Below are positions 1 to 6,300 of a DNA stretch of 7,136 nt, piece after piece (position 1 is the first letter of the stretch; each line of letters opens with the position of its first letter). The translations under genes were made by a program, and so were the position numbers. Under the pieces are notes generated by a model, which ran no database searches, was not told where the DNA came from, and worked only from the letters and a program-made list of their open reading frames with translations. The stretch comes from Candidatus Atribacter alterifermentans. GTDB taxonomy: Bacteria; Atribacterota; Atribacteria; Atribacterales; Atribacteraceae. Location of the stretch: assembly GCA_012517635.1 (NCBI GenBank), contig JAAYUP010000331.1, positions 1 through 7,136 of the forward strand. Direction: 5' to 3'.

Positions 1-74
1 AAAGCGCTCGCCTGGAGAGCGAGTAGGCAGGTGTAGAACTTGTCTCGTGGGTTCAAATCCCACCCTCTCCGCCA
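1..74 (+). tRNA. tRNA-Ser (anticodon GGA), 3' part; 5' end outside window
   Basis: This is the 3' portion of a serine tRNA reading UCC and UCU. The window opens in the D-loop, so roughly 20 bases of the acceptor 5' strand and D-arm are missing. The anticodon stem CTCGC/GCGAG encloses the seven-base loop CTGGAGA, placing GGA at positions 34-36. A long class II variable arm follows, with GGCAGGT pairing to ACTTGTC (two G-U pairs), the hallmark of tRNA-Ser/Leu/Tyr. The T-arm is GTGGG-TTCAAAT-CCCAC, followed by acceptor strand CCTCTCC, discriminator G and an encoded CCA at 72-74. The G discriminator and GGA anticodon agree with serine identity. It ends only four bases before the SRP RNA, so the two are probably cotranscribed and processed apart. 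Confidence 0.97.
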
Positions 75-78
75 GATG

Positions 79-360
79 TGCCTCTAATCGTGCTAGATGG
101 GGAGTTAGCGGTGCCCTGTACCTGCAATCCGCTACAGCAGGGTTGAATTCCGAAACCAGGTATTTTCCTTTTGGTATCGGCCAAGAAAAGTGACGTTGAA
201 GATTGGGTCTTACGCGACAAATCCCCATAAACCCCGCCAGGTCTGGGAGGAAGCAACGGTACGTGGGGCTCTTTGGGTGCCGTGAGGGTGCCTGGTTCGA
301 GTTAACTGTCTTGGATTCAGCCGGGAGGAAATATCGAATTTCGGTGCACGGTTGGAGGCA
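79..360 (+). ncRNA. ffs: Large bacterial signal recognition particle RNA (scRNA, Alu plus S domain)
   Basis: This is the RNA core of the signal recognition particle; with Ffh it brings ribosomes making membrane and secreted proteins to FtsY at the membrane. The S-domain signature lies at 238-255: CAGGTC, a GGGA tetraloop (GNRA type, 245-248), then GGAAGCA, which is the Ffh-binding helix 8. The 5' part carries a Bacillus-type Alu domain: hairpin GCTAG/TTAGC (92-96 with 105-109) and CCCTG/CAGGG (114-118 with 138-142). The ends define the gene: bases 79-93 pair with 346-360 almost completely, allowing G-U pairs, as in the closing helix of large SRP RNAs. The length of about 282 bases suits the large type and far exceeds the roughly 114-base enterobacterial 4.5S RNA. 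Mature ends could differ by a few bases. Its position before dnaX is the same as scr in B. subtilis. Confidence 0.95.
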
Positions 361-408
361 ATGTATTTTGTTGGATTCTGTTCTTATTAATCCACAACGT
401 CTTTCCGC

Positions 409-445
409 GATATCCCTCTCAAGAGGGATCTGATAATATCTTTTT
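409..445 (+). terminator. Hairpin plus T5 between SRP RNA and dnaX; possible terminator or attenuator
   Basis: An inner stem ATCCCTC/GAGGGAT closes a TCAA loop. An outer GATAT (409-413) can pair with ATATC (436-440), leaving a six-base bulge on one side, and TTTTT follows directly at 441-445. This is compatible with a rho-independent terminator for the tRNA-SRP RNA transcript. The dnaX Shine-Dalgarno begins only four bases after the T-run, so partial readthrough feeding dnaX is equally possible. The bulge makes it imperfect, and no convincing promoter was seen between it and dnaX. Confidence 0.4.
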
Positions 446-448
446 ATT

Positions 449-455
449 GAAGGTG
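449..455 (+). promoter_or_regulatory. Ribosome binding site of dnaX
   Basis: GAAGGTG lies nine bases before the TTG at 465. An in-frame TAA at 456-458 excludes any earlier start, so this site and the TTG together fix the N-terminus, which matches the conserved DnaX beginning (YRSLYRKWRP). Confidence 0.75.
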
Positions 456-464
456 TAAAACCAA

Positions 465-2162
465 TTGACCTATCGCTCCCTATATCGTAAATGGCGTCCT
501 CAAATTTTCGAAGAAATTGTCGGGCAAGAGGTTGCTTCTCGATTATTAACCAACGCTTTAAAGAGCGGCCAGATAAATCATGCCTACTTGTTTTGTGGTC
601 CCCGCGGTGTGGGGAAAACTACAACCGCTCGCATCCTGGCACGTTCGGTTAATTGTGCTCAGGGCGTTACGGCTCAACCGTGTGGGAAATGTCCTTCTTG
701 TCTTCGTATTATTGAAGGAAATTCCCTTGATTGTGTTGAAATCGATGCCGCTTCTCATCGTGGGATAGATGATATTCGAGAGTTACGCGAAAAGGTCAAA
801 TATTCTCCTATCGAATCGCGTTTTAAGGTTTATATTATAGACGAAGTACACATGCTTACAACTGAAGCCTTCAATGCTTTATTAAAAACCTTGGAAGAAC
901 CTCCCGATCATGCCATTTTCATCTTAGCTACGACTGAACCACAGCGACTTCCTGACACCATTTTGTCCCGATGTCTTCGAATAAATTTTAATACCATTGA
1001 AAATGAAGTCATTGTTCAACATCTTGGAAAAATTGCCTGCCAAGAAGGTTTTTCAATTGAAGAGGCAGCGTTGTACCTTATCGCCCAGAAGTCGGCTGGC
1101 TCACTCCGTGATGCGGTTAGTTTCTTAGAACAACTCATGTCCTGGGAAGAAAAAAATATTACTTATGAACAAGCAACTTTGGTTCTTAGAGAAGTAGATC
1201 AATCCAATCTCGATGCTCTGTTTGTTCTTCTTAGTAAAGGAGATTATGGCGAGGTGCTGTTAAAAGTAAACGAATGGATCTTAAGAGGATTAGGAAGCGA
1301 AGACATAGCTCATTCTCTGAGTCAATTTTTTCGCTCTCTCCTTCTTCTCACTCTTATAAAATCTCCATCCCTCTCAGACCTTGCTCCCCAAAGAATTATA
1401 ATTTTACAAGAAATGGTCAAACCCTATTCAGCAATGGTCTTGAGGAAAATCTTGCAGCGACTTCAAGGATTGGAATCAGAAATGAGGCGGTCTACCCATC
1501 CCCAAATATTGCTCGAATTAGCCCTATTAGATATAATAGATTTTCTAACAAATCAACAACAGATAATCAATATAATTTCTACTCCAGAAAAAGCTTCTGC
1601 TAAGGAGATGATTATTCCTGAAAAGAAAAGTCCAAATTTTGACTCATCGTTACCTATTACCCAACCTGTTAATGGGTCTGATGATGAGTGGCATATCATC
1701 TTACAACGTTTAAAAAAAAGAAAAATATCTCTTTACGCTTTTTTGCAAGAAGCTGAGTTGCGGGAGGGGAGTCCTTCAAAATGTATTTTAGCCTTTAAAC
1801 CAAATTGCCGTTTTCACAAGGAAAGCATTGAAAGAAAAGAAAATCTTCAGATTATTGCCGATGTGTTTCAAGAAATCCGAGGCAAAAAATGCCAGATTGA
1901 GTGTGTTATTGATAATTCAAATAATTTAGATGAATCAGAGTCAATAGCAAACAATGAAACCGATCAAATAATTCCTGATAATGATTATAATAATGATAAA
2001 ATTGAAAGTAATAATAATCAAGTGAGGCCTTTTATGGCCGCGGTCGAAATCTTTAATGGCTTGGTTATTGAATATTCAAGCATCGATGATCATTTAAAAA
2101 TCGGATGGGAGGAAACCGACTTTGAAAAACCTGATGAGGGAAGCCCAGAAAATGCAAGCTAA
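465..2162 (+). CDS. dnaX: DNA polymerase III subunit tau (clamp-loader ATPase), possibly also gamma
   Basis: DnaX is the AAA+ motor of the clamp loader. It opens the beta clamp and loads it at primed sites, and tau also ties the polymerase to the replisome. Visible in the 565-residue product: the N-terminal RSLYRKWRP motif; Walker A GPRGVGKT (45-52); a zinc site of C64, C73, C76 and C79; Walker B with DEVH (126-129); sensor 1 ATTE (155-158); and the SRC arginine-finger motif (168-170). The collar domain runs to about 365. A separate tau-type domain follows (about 406-482, with a LYAFLQEA and FHKESIE pattern), then an Asn/Asp/Ser-rich linker (483-519) and a short conserved-looking end with VEIFNGLVIEY (527-537). 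The TTG start is forced by an upstream in-frame stop. The length is in the usual tau range. An A8 run at codons 416-419 may allow a shorter gamma-like form. The 3' end overlaps ybaB by 41 bases. Confidence 0.97.
   Translation: MTYRSLYRKWRPQIFEEIVGQEVASRLLTNALKSGQINHAYLFCGPRGVGKTTTARILARSVNCAQGVTAQPCGKCPSCLRIIEGNSLDCVEIDAASHRGIDDIRELREKVKYSPIESRFKVYIIDEVHMLTTEAFNALLKTLEEPPDHAIFILATTEPQRLPDTILSRCLRINFNTIENEVIVQHLGKIACQEGFSIEEAALYLIAQKSAGSLRDAVSFLEQLMSWEEKNITYEQATLVLREVDQSNLDALFVLLSKGDYGEVLLKVNEWILRGLGSEDIAHSLSQFFRSLLLLTLIKSPSLSDLAPQRIIILQEMVKPYSAMVLRKILQRLQGLESEMRRSTHPQILLELALLDIIDFLTNQQQIINIISTPEKASAKEMIIPEKKSPNFDSSLPITQPVNGSDDEWHIILQRLKKRKISLYAFLQEAELREGSPSKCILAFKPNCRFHKESIERKENLQIIADVFQEIRGKKCQIECVIDNSNNLDESESIANNETDQIIPDNDYNNDKIESNNNQVRPFMAAVEIFNGLVIEYSSIDDHLKIGWEETDFEKPDEGSPENAS
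1712..1756 (+). other. Candidate slippage site in dnaX (A8 run) with -1 frame stop
   Basis: Eight A residues (1712-1719) are read TTA AAA AAA AGA, so the A AAA AAA heptamer is in register for -1 ribosomal slippage. Adding one A by transcriptional slippage gives the same frame. After residue 418 the shifted frame adds 12 residues (KKNISLRFFARS) and stops at TGA 1754-1756, giving about 430 residues, close to E. coli gamma (431). The shortened protein would keep the ATPase and collar domains and lose the tau domain. I saw no strong downstream hairpin and no upstream Shine-Dalgarno enhancer. The A-run also encodes Lys in a Lys-rich conserved motif, so it may be coincidental. Confidence 0.4.
2107..2112 (+). 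promoter_or_regulatory. Ribosome binding site of ybaB, inside dnaX
   Basis: GGGAGG lies nine bases before the TTG at 2122 and within the dnaX reading frame. It favours TTG over the in-frame ATG at 2134, which would place this site 21 bases away. Confidence 0.7.
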
Positions 2163-2424
2163 AATGGCGAAAATGCAAGAAGAACTGAAAACGAAACAGG
2201 TAGAAGCCACCAGTGGTGGTGGAATGGTGAAAGTGGTTTGTAATGGTCAACAAGAAATTCTTGAAATAAAAATTGAGCCTTCGTTGTTGGAAGAAAATGA
2301 CGTTGAAATGTTGCAAGATTTAGTTTTAGCTGCTGTTAATGAAGCACTCAATCGTTCTCGAGAGATGGCTCAAGAAGAAATGGCGAAAATAACTGGTGGT
2401 TTTAATATTCCTGGATTGATGTGA
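2122..2424 (+). CDS. ybaB: YbaB/EbfC family nucleoid-associated DNA-binding protein
   Basis: This is a small DNA-binding protein of the YbaB/EbfC family. Members form dimers shaped like tweezers and are nucleoid-associated, and the gene is typically found between dnaX and recR (yaaK in B. subtilis). The 100-residue product has the family layout. A charged, Met- and Lys-rich N-terminal helix (about 1-30, with REAQKMQAKMAKMQEEL) is followed by a Gly-rich turn (SGGG), beta strands (MVKVVCNGQQEILEIKIEP), a helix with LQDLVLAAVNEALNRS, and a C-terminal helix ending in a GGFNIPGLM tail, all typical. The TTG start is chosen for its well-placed GGGAGG site and the MKNLMREAQKMQ beginning. It starts 41 bases before the dnaX stop, which suggests translational coupling. 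Its precise cellular role is not settled even in model species. Confidence 0.94.
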   Translation: MKNLMREAQKMQAKMAKMQEELKTKQVEATSGGGMVKVVCNGQQEILEIKIEPSLLEENDVEMLQDLVLAAVNEALNRSREMAQEEMAKITGGFNIPGLM

Positions 2425-2430
2425 GCGTGT

Positions 2431-2472
2431 AAGGGGGGCATATTCCCCTTTGGGAAGTTTTCTTTCTTTTTT
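2431..2472 (+). terminator. Weak hairpin followed by T-rich tract after ybaB
   Basis: A six-base stem AAGGGG (2431-2436) pairs with CCCCTT (2445-2450) around an eight-base loop. A T-rich stretch (2458-2472) begins only after seven more bases. The gap makes it a poor intrinsic terminator. It could be partial, or a chance structure at the edge of the repeat-like region that follows. Confidence 0.25.
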
Positions 2473-2489
2473 CCTCCCCTGGTTGAGAA

Positions 2490-2543
2490 GTACCTTCCTT
2501 CTCCCTCACCCTGCCATGGGAAAGAGTTAGAGTGAGTGGGTAC
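2490..2543. repeat. Degenerate palindromic element between ybaB and recR
   Basis: The left side carries GTACC (2490-2494) and CTCACCCTG (2505-2513). The right side carries AGAGTGAG (2529-2536) and GGTAC (2539-2543). These can fold as an imperfect hairpin around a CCATGG core, CTCAC pairing with GTGAG and the flanks less evenly. The CTCCCTCACCCTGCC wording resembles the palindromic intergenic repeats with a CTCACCCTAACCC-type arm seen in many bacterial genomes. Only one copy is visible here, so dispersal is inferred. Confidence 0.4.
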
Positions 2544-2627
2544 CCTTTTTAAATTCCCCTTGGTATGGGATGAAGGGATGGATCAAGATTTTAAAATGAT
2601 AAATTATTTTAAAAATCAACTATTTGC

Positions 2628-2634
2628 GAGGTGG
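2628..2634 (+). promoter_or_regulatory. Ribosome binding site that sets the recR start
   Basis: GAGGTGG lies seven bases before the TTG at 2642, and its first six bases match the anti-Shine-Dalgarno complement exactly. An in-frame TTG at 2624 lies upstream of this site, so the longer reading would put the ribosome binding site inside the coding region. Confidence 0.75.
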
Positions 2635-2641
2635 AAGTTGT

Positions 2642-3253
2642 TTGAGTGACTCTTATCCAGAGGCATTAAAAAATTTAATTGCCTCTTTTTCACGTCTCCC
2701 TGGTATTGGCCCCAAAACCGCTCAAAGATTGTCCTTTTTTCTAATAAAATCATCACCAGATGAGATAGAGGGATTAATCAACTCCCTTACCGAGGTAAAA
2801 CAAAAAATTCACTTTTGTTCTCGCTGCGGTTTCTATGCAGATAATGAGCTTTGTTCTATTTGTCAAGATTTGAATCGGGAATCAAAAATATTATGCATTG
2901 TTGAGCGACCTCAAGATGTTCTTTCTATTGAAAAAACCGGATACCGCGGTCTTTATCATGTTCTCCAAGGTGTTCTCTCTCCACTTTCTGGTATCGGTCC
3001 TGAAGATTTAACCATTGACCAACTCATGAAACGGATTGAAACTGAAAAATTTAAAGAAATAATTTTGGCCACTAATCCCTCTCTTGACGGCGAAGCAACC
3101 GCCTATTTCATTGCTCGCAAGCTTCGTTCTTTTTCTGTTCGGATTACGATGATCGCCCGTGGGTTACCTTTAGGTGGAGATTTAGAGTTTGCTGATGAAA
3201 TTACTCTTACTCAAGCTTTTGAAGGAAGAAGGGATGTTCAGCTAAATACTTGA
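2642..3253 (+). CDS. recR: Recombination mediator protein RecR
   Basis: RecR works with RecO and RecF to load RecA on SSB-coated single-stranded DNA at gaps, in the cytoplasm on the nucleoid. From the TTG at 2642 the product has 203 residues, beside 198-201 in well-known homologues. It begins with YPEALKNLIASFSRLPGIGPKTAQRL, the helix-hairpin-helix region (about 5-35). A C4 zinc site follows (C59, C62, C71, C74). The Toprim domain spans about 82-165, including CIVERPQDV, the YRGLYHVLQGVLSPLSGIGP signature (101-120) and LATNPSLDGEATA. The C-terminus has the usual RGLPLGGDLEFADEITL and AFEGRR motifs. An in-frame start at 2624 would add six residues lacking family similarity. The 217-base gap after ybaB is larger than usual for this gene pair and holds repeat-like sequence, so recR may be less tightly linked to dnaX-ybaB. 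Confidence 0.96.
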   Translation: MSDSYPEALKNLIASFSRLPGIGPKTAQRLSFFLIKSSPDEIEGLINSLTEVKQKIHFCSRCGFYADNELCSICQDLNRESKILCIVERPQDVLSIEKTGYRGLYHVLQGVLSPLSGIGPEDLTIDQLMKRIETEKFKEIILATNPSLDGEATAYFIARKLRSFSVRITMIARGLPLGGDLEFADEITLTQAFEGRRDVQLNT

Positions 3254-3279
3254 CTATATTAATATTTTGAAGAGACCTC

Positions 3280-3302
3280 AATTATTTTGCTGCAATAATT
3301 TT
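3280..3302 (+). terminator. AT-rich hairpin after recR; possible weak terminator
   Basis: AATTATT (3280-3286) pairs with AATAATT (3294-3300) around loop TTGCTGC, ending in TTTT (3299-3302). The stem is all A-T and so weak. It is the only candidate end for the recR transcript before the next gene. Confidence 0.3.
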
Positions 3303-3331
3303 CATATGAAAAATTTTATTTAACCTATAAA
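3299..3331 (+). promoter_or_regulatory. Palindrome and possible promoter upstream of the PFOR gene
   Basis: TTTTCATATGAAAA (3299-3312) is a perfect 14-base palindrome. TATAAA at 3326-3331 could be a -10 box. The best -35 is TTCATA (3301-3306) inside the palindrome, but the spacer of 19 bases is long. If real, a regulator bound to the dyad would cover the -35. The palindrome is seen; its use as operator and promoter is inferred. It does not match the Rex consensus. Confidence 0.3.
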
Positions 3332-3372
3332 ACGAATTGGGAAATAATCTAACAAGAAAGGTGAGATAAGAT

Positions 3373-6300
3373 ATGTCACGAGAATTGGTCATGATCGATG
3401 GGAATGAAGCAACCACATACTCTGCTTACCATGTCAACGAAGTAATTGCTATTTATCCCATTACCCCATCTTCAACAATGGGAGAATTAGCCGACCAATG
3501 GGCGGCAGAGAAAAAACATAATATCTGGGGAACTGTCCCTCAAGTCATTGAAATGCAGAGTGAAGGAGGAGCAGCAGGAGCACTTCATGGTTCGCTTCAA
3601 ACCGGTGCTTTAAGTACTACCTTTACCGCCTCTCAAGGGTTATTATTAATGATTCCAAACATGTACAAAATCGCTGGTGAGCTTACACCTGCATTGATTA
3701 ACGTGGCTGCACGGACTGTAGCAACTCATGCTTTATCGATTTTTGGAGATCATAGTGATGTCATGGCTACCAGGGAAACTGGTTTTGCCTTGTTATCTTC
3801 AAATTCCCCTCAAGAAGCGATGGACATGGCCCTCATTGCCCAAGCAGCTACTTTAGAATCAAGGGTTCCTTTTCTACATTTCTTTGACGGGTTTCGGACC
3901 TATTCCGAAGTCGCAAAAGTCGAGCTTTTATCAATTGAGGACATGAAAGCGATGATCGATGACCGTTTAGTTGAGGACTTTCGAAACCGAAAGTTATCTC
4001 CCGATCGTCCTTTCATTCGTGGGACTGCACAAAACCCTGATGTTTTCTTCCAAGCCAGAGAAGCTTGTAACCCTTATTACCTCAATTGCCCAAATATTGT
4101 CGAAAAAGCTATGGAACGGTTTGAGAAAATAGTTGGAAGAAAGTATCGACTTTTCGATTATTATGGGGCTCCGGATGCCGAATCAATTATTGTCATTATG
4201 GGGTCTGGTGCCGAGACTACCCAGGAAACCGTCGATTACTTGAATGAACGTGGAGCCAAATTAGGTCTTATTAAAACCCGGCTTTACCGTCCTTTCTCGG
4301 TAGAACACTTTATTGCCTCTCTTCCCAAAACCGTTCAAACCATTGTCGTGCTTGACCGAACTAAAGAACCAGGAGCAGTTGGCGAACCAATGTACATCGA
4401 TGTAAAAACCGCTCTCCAAGAAGCTGTAGAGAGAGGAATGCTTCCTCATTCTCAAAAACCTCGTGTTCTGGGAGGACGTTATGGGCTTTCTTCCAAGGAA
4501 TTCACCCCCGCCATGGTCAAGGCGGTTTTCGACGAAGCTAAAAAAGCTGATCCTAAAAATCATTTTACTATTGGAATTAACGATGATGTTACCCAAAGCA
4601 GTCTTGAATATGATCCAACCTTCTCAACTGAAGATCCCAAAACTATTCGAGCTCTATTTTACGGGTTAGGATCTGACGGAACCGTTGGCGCCAATAAAAA
4701 TTCCATCAAGATCATCGGTTTAGAAACTGACAATTACGCCCAAGGCTATTTTGTTTATGACTCAAAAAAAGCCGGTGCAGTAACCGTTTCCCACCTCCGA
4801 TTTGGTCCCAAACCGATTCATTCCCCTTACTTGATTAATCGAGCGAACTTTTTAGCCTGTCATCAATTTACTTTCCTGGAAAGATTCGATATGCTTAAAA
4901 ATGCTGATGAAGGTGCGATTTTTCTTCTCAATAGCCCCTTTGGTCCTGATGAAACCTGGGATCATCTTCCCAAAAAAGTCCAAGAGCAGATTATCAATAA
5001 AAAGCTACGCTTTTTTGTAATCGATGGTTATCAGGTTGCCCAAGAAACTGGAATGGGCGGACGGATTAACACCATTCTTCAAACCTGCTTTTTTGCCATC
5101 AGTGGAATTTTGCCTCGAGATGTGGCTATCCAAAAAATAAAAGAATCAATTCAGAAAACGTATGGAAAGCGAGGCGAGGCTGTGGTAAAGAAAAATTTCG
5201 CCGCTGTCGATGCCGCCTTGGGACATCTCCATGAAGTGAAGGTTCCATCAACCGCTAATAGTCAATATGCGATGCGTCGACCGGTACCCCCTGAAGCACC
5301 AGAATTCGTTCAAAAAGTCACTGCTAAGATTATTGCCAATGAAGGTGATAGTTTACCTGTGAGCGCTATGCCAGTTGATGGTACCTTCCCTAGTGCAACA
5401 ACCCAGTGGGAACGAAGAAATATTGCCCTTCAAATTCCGGTATGGGATCCAGACGTTTGTATCCAGTGTGGAAAATGCACATTAGTTTGCCCTCATGCAG
5501 TTATTCGTGGAAAAATTTACGATCCGGATAAAGTTGGTGAGTTTCCTCCCACCTTTAAGCGAACAGCAGCACGTTGGAAAGAGTTTCCGAATTATGCATT
5601 TACTATCCAGGTTTCTCCAGAAGATTGCACCGGTTGTGGAGCTTGCATACAAGCGTGCCCAGCTAAAAATAAAAAAGACTCCAGCTTAAAAGCGATTAAT
5701 TTTGCTCCCCAAATCCCACTTCGCAAGCAAGAAGCAGAAAATTGGAAATTTTTCATGAGTATTCCCGACCCCGAACGAGACAAGCTTAATCTCAGCCGTA
5801 CTCGAGACGTGATGCTGCTCCGGCCTCTTTTTGAATTTTCCGGAGCTTGTGCTGGGTGTGGCGAAACGCCTTATGTTAAATTAATGAGTCAACTCTTTGG
5901 TGACCGAGCAATTATTGCCAACGCCACTGGATGTAGTTCCATTTACGGAGGCAATCTGCCCACGACTCCTTATGCGATAAACGACAACGGGAGGGGTCCA
6001 GCCTGGTCAAACTCGCTTTTTGAAGATAATGCTGAGTTTGGCCTTGGTATGCGATTAGCTCTCGATAAACAAGCTGAATTTGCCAAAGAAATGCTCGAAA
6101 AAATGGCTTCTCAAATTGGTTCTGAGTTGGTTGATGCCCTGCTTTCTACTGATCAATCAAACGAAGCAGGCATAAAATCCATGCGGGAATTAGTAAGTCA
6201 ACTCAAAAAGAAGTTATCAGACCTTAATACCCCCGAGGCAAAGCGATTATTGACTATAGCTGATTCTTTGGTTAAGAAAAGCGTTTGGATCTTAGGTGGA

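Noticed and set aside
361..370. ATGTATTTTG right after the SRP RNA closing helix as the SRP terminator
   Set aside because: The T-run is only four bases and the long closing helix belongs to the mature RNA; the hairpin at 409-445 is the better candidate.
53..433. Open frames on both strands across the SRP RNA (53-256 minus, 203-433 plus)
   Set aside because: They lie over the tRNA end and a clearly structured SRP RNA, and their products show no recognisable domain.
1150..1156. A7 run in dnaX as another slippage site
   Set aside because: It falls near codon 229, in the early collar region; a shift there would break the clamp-loader core rather than give a gamma-like protein.
2592..2597. TAAAAT as a -10 box for recR
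   Set aside because: The nearest -35-like TTGGTA (2560-2565) is 26 bases away, too far for a standard promoter.
4261..4669. Overlapping open frames inside the PFOR gene (4261-4596 minus, 4463-4669 plus)
   Set aside because: They are shadows of a well-conserved gene, with no ribosome site or recognisable product.
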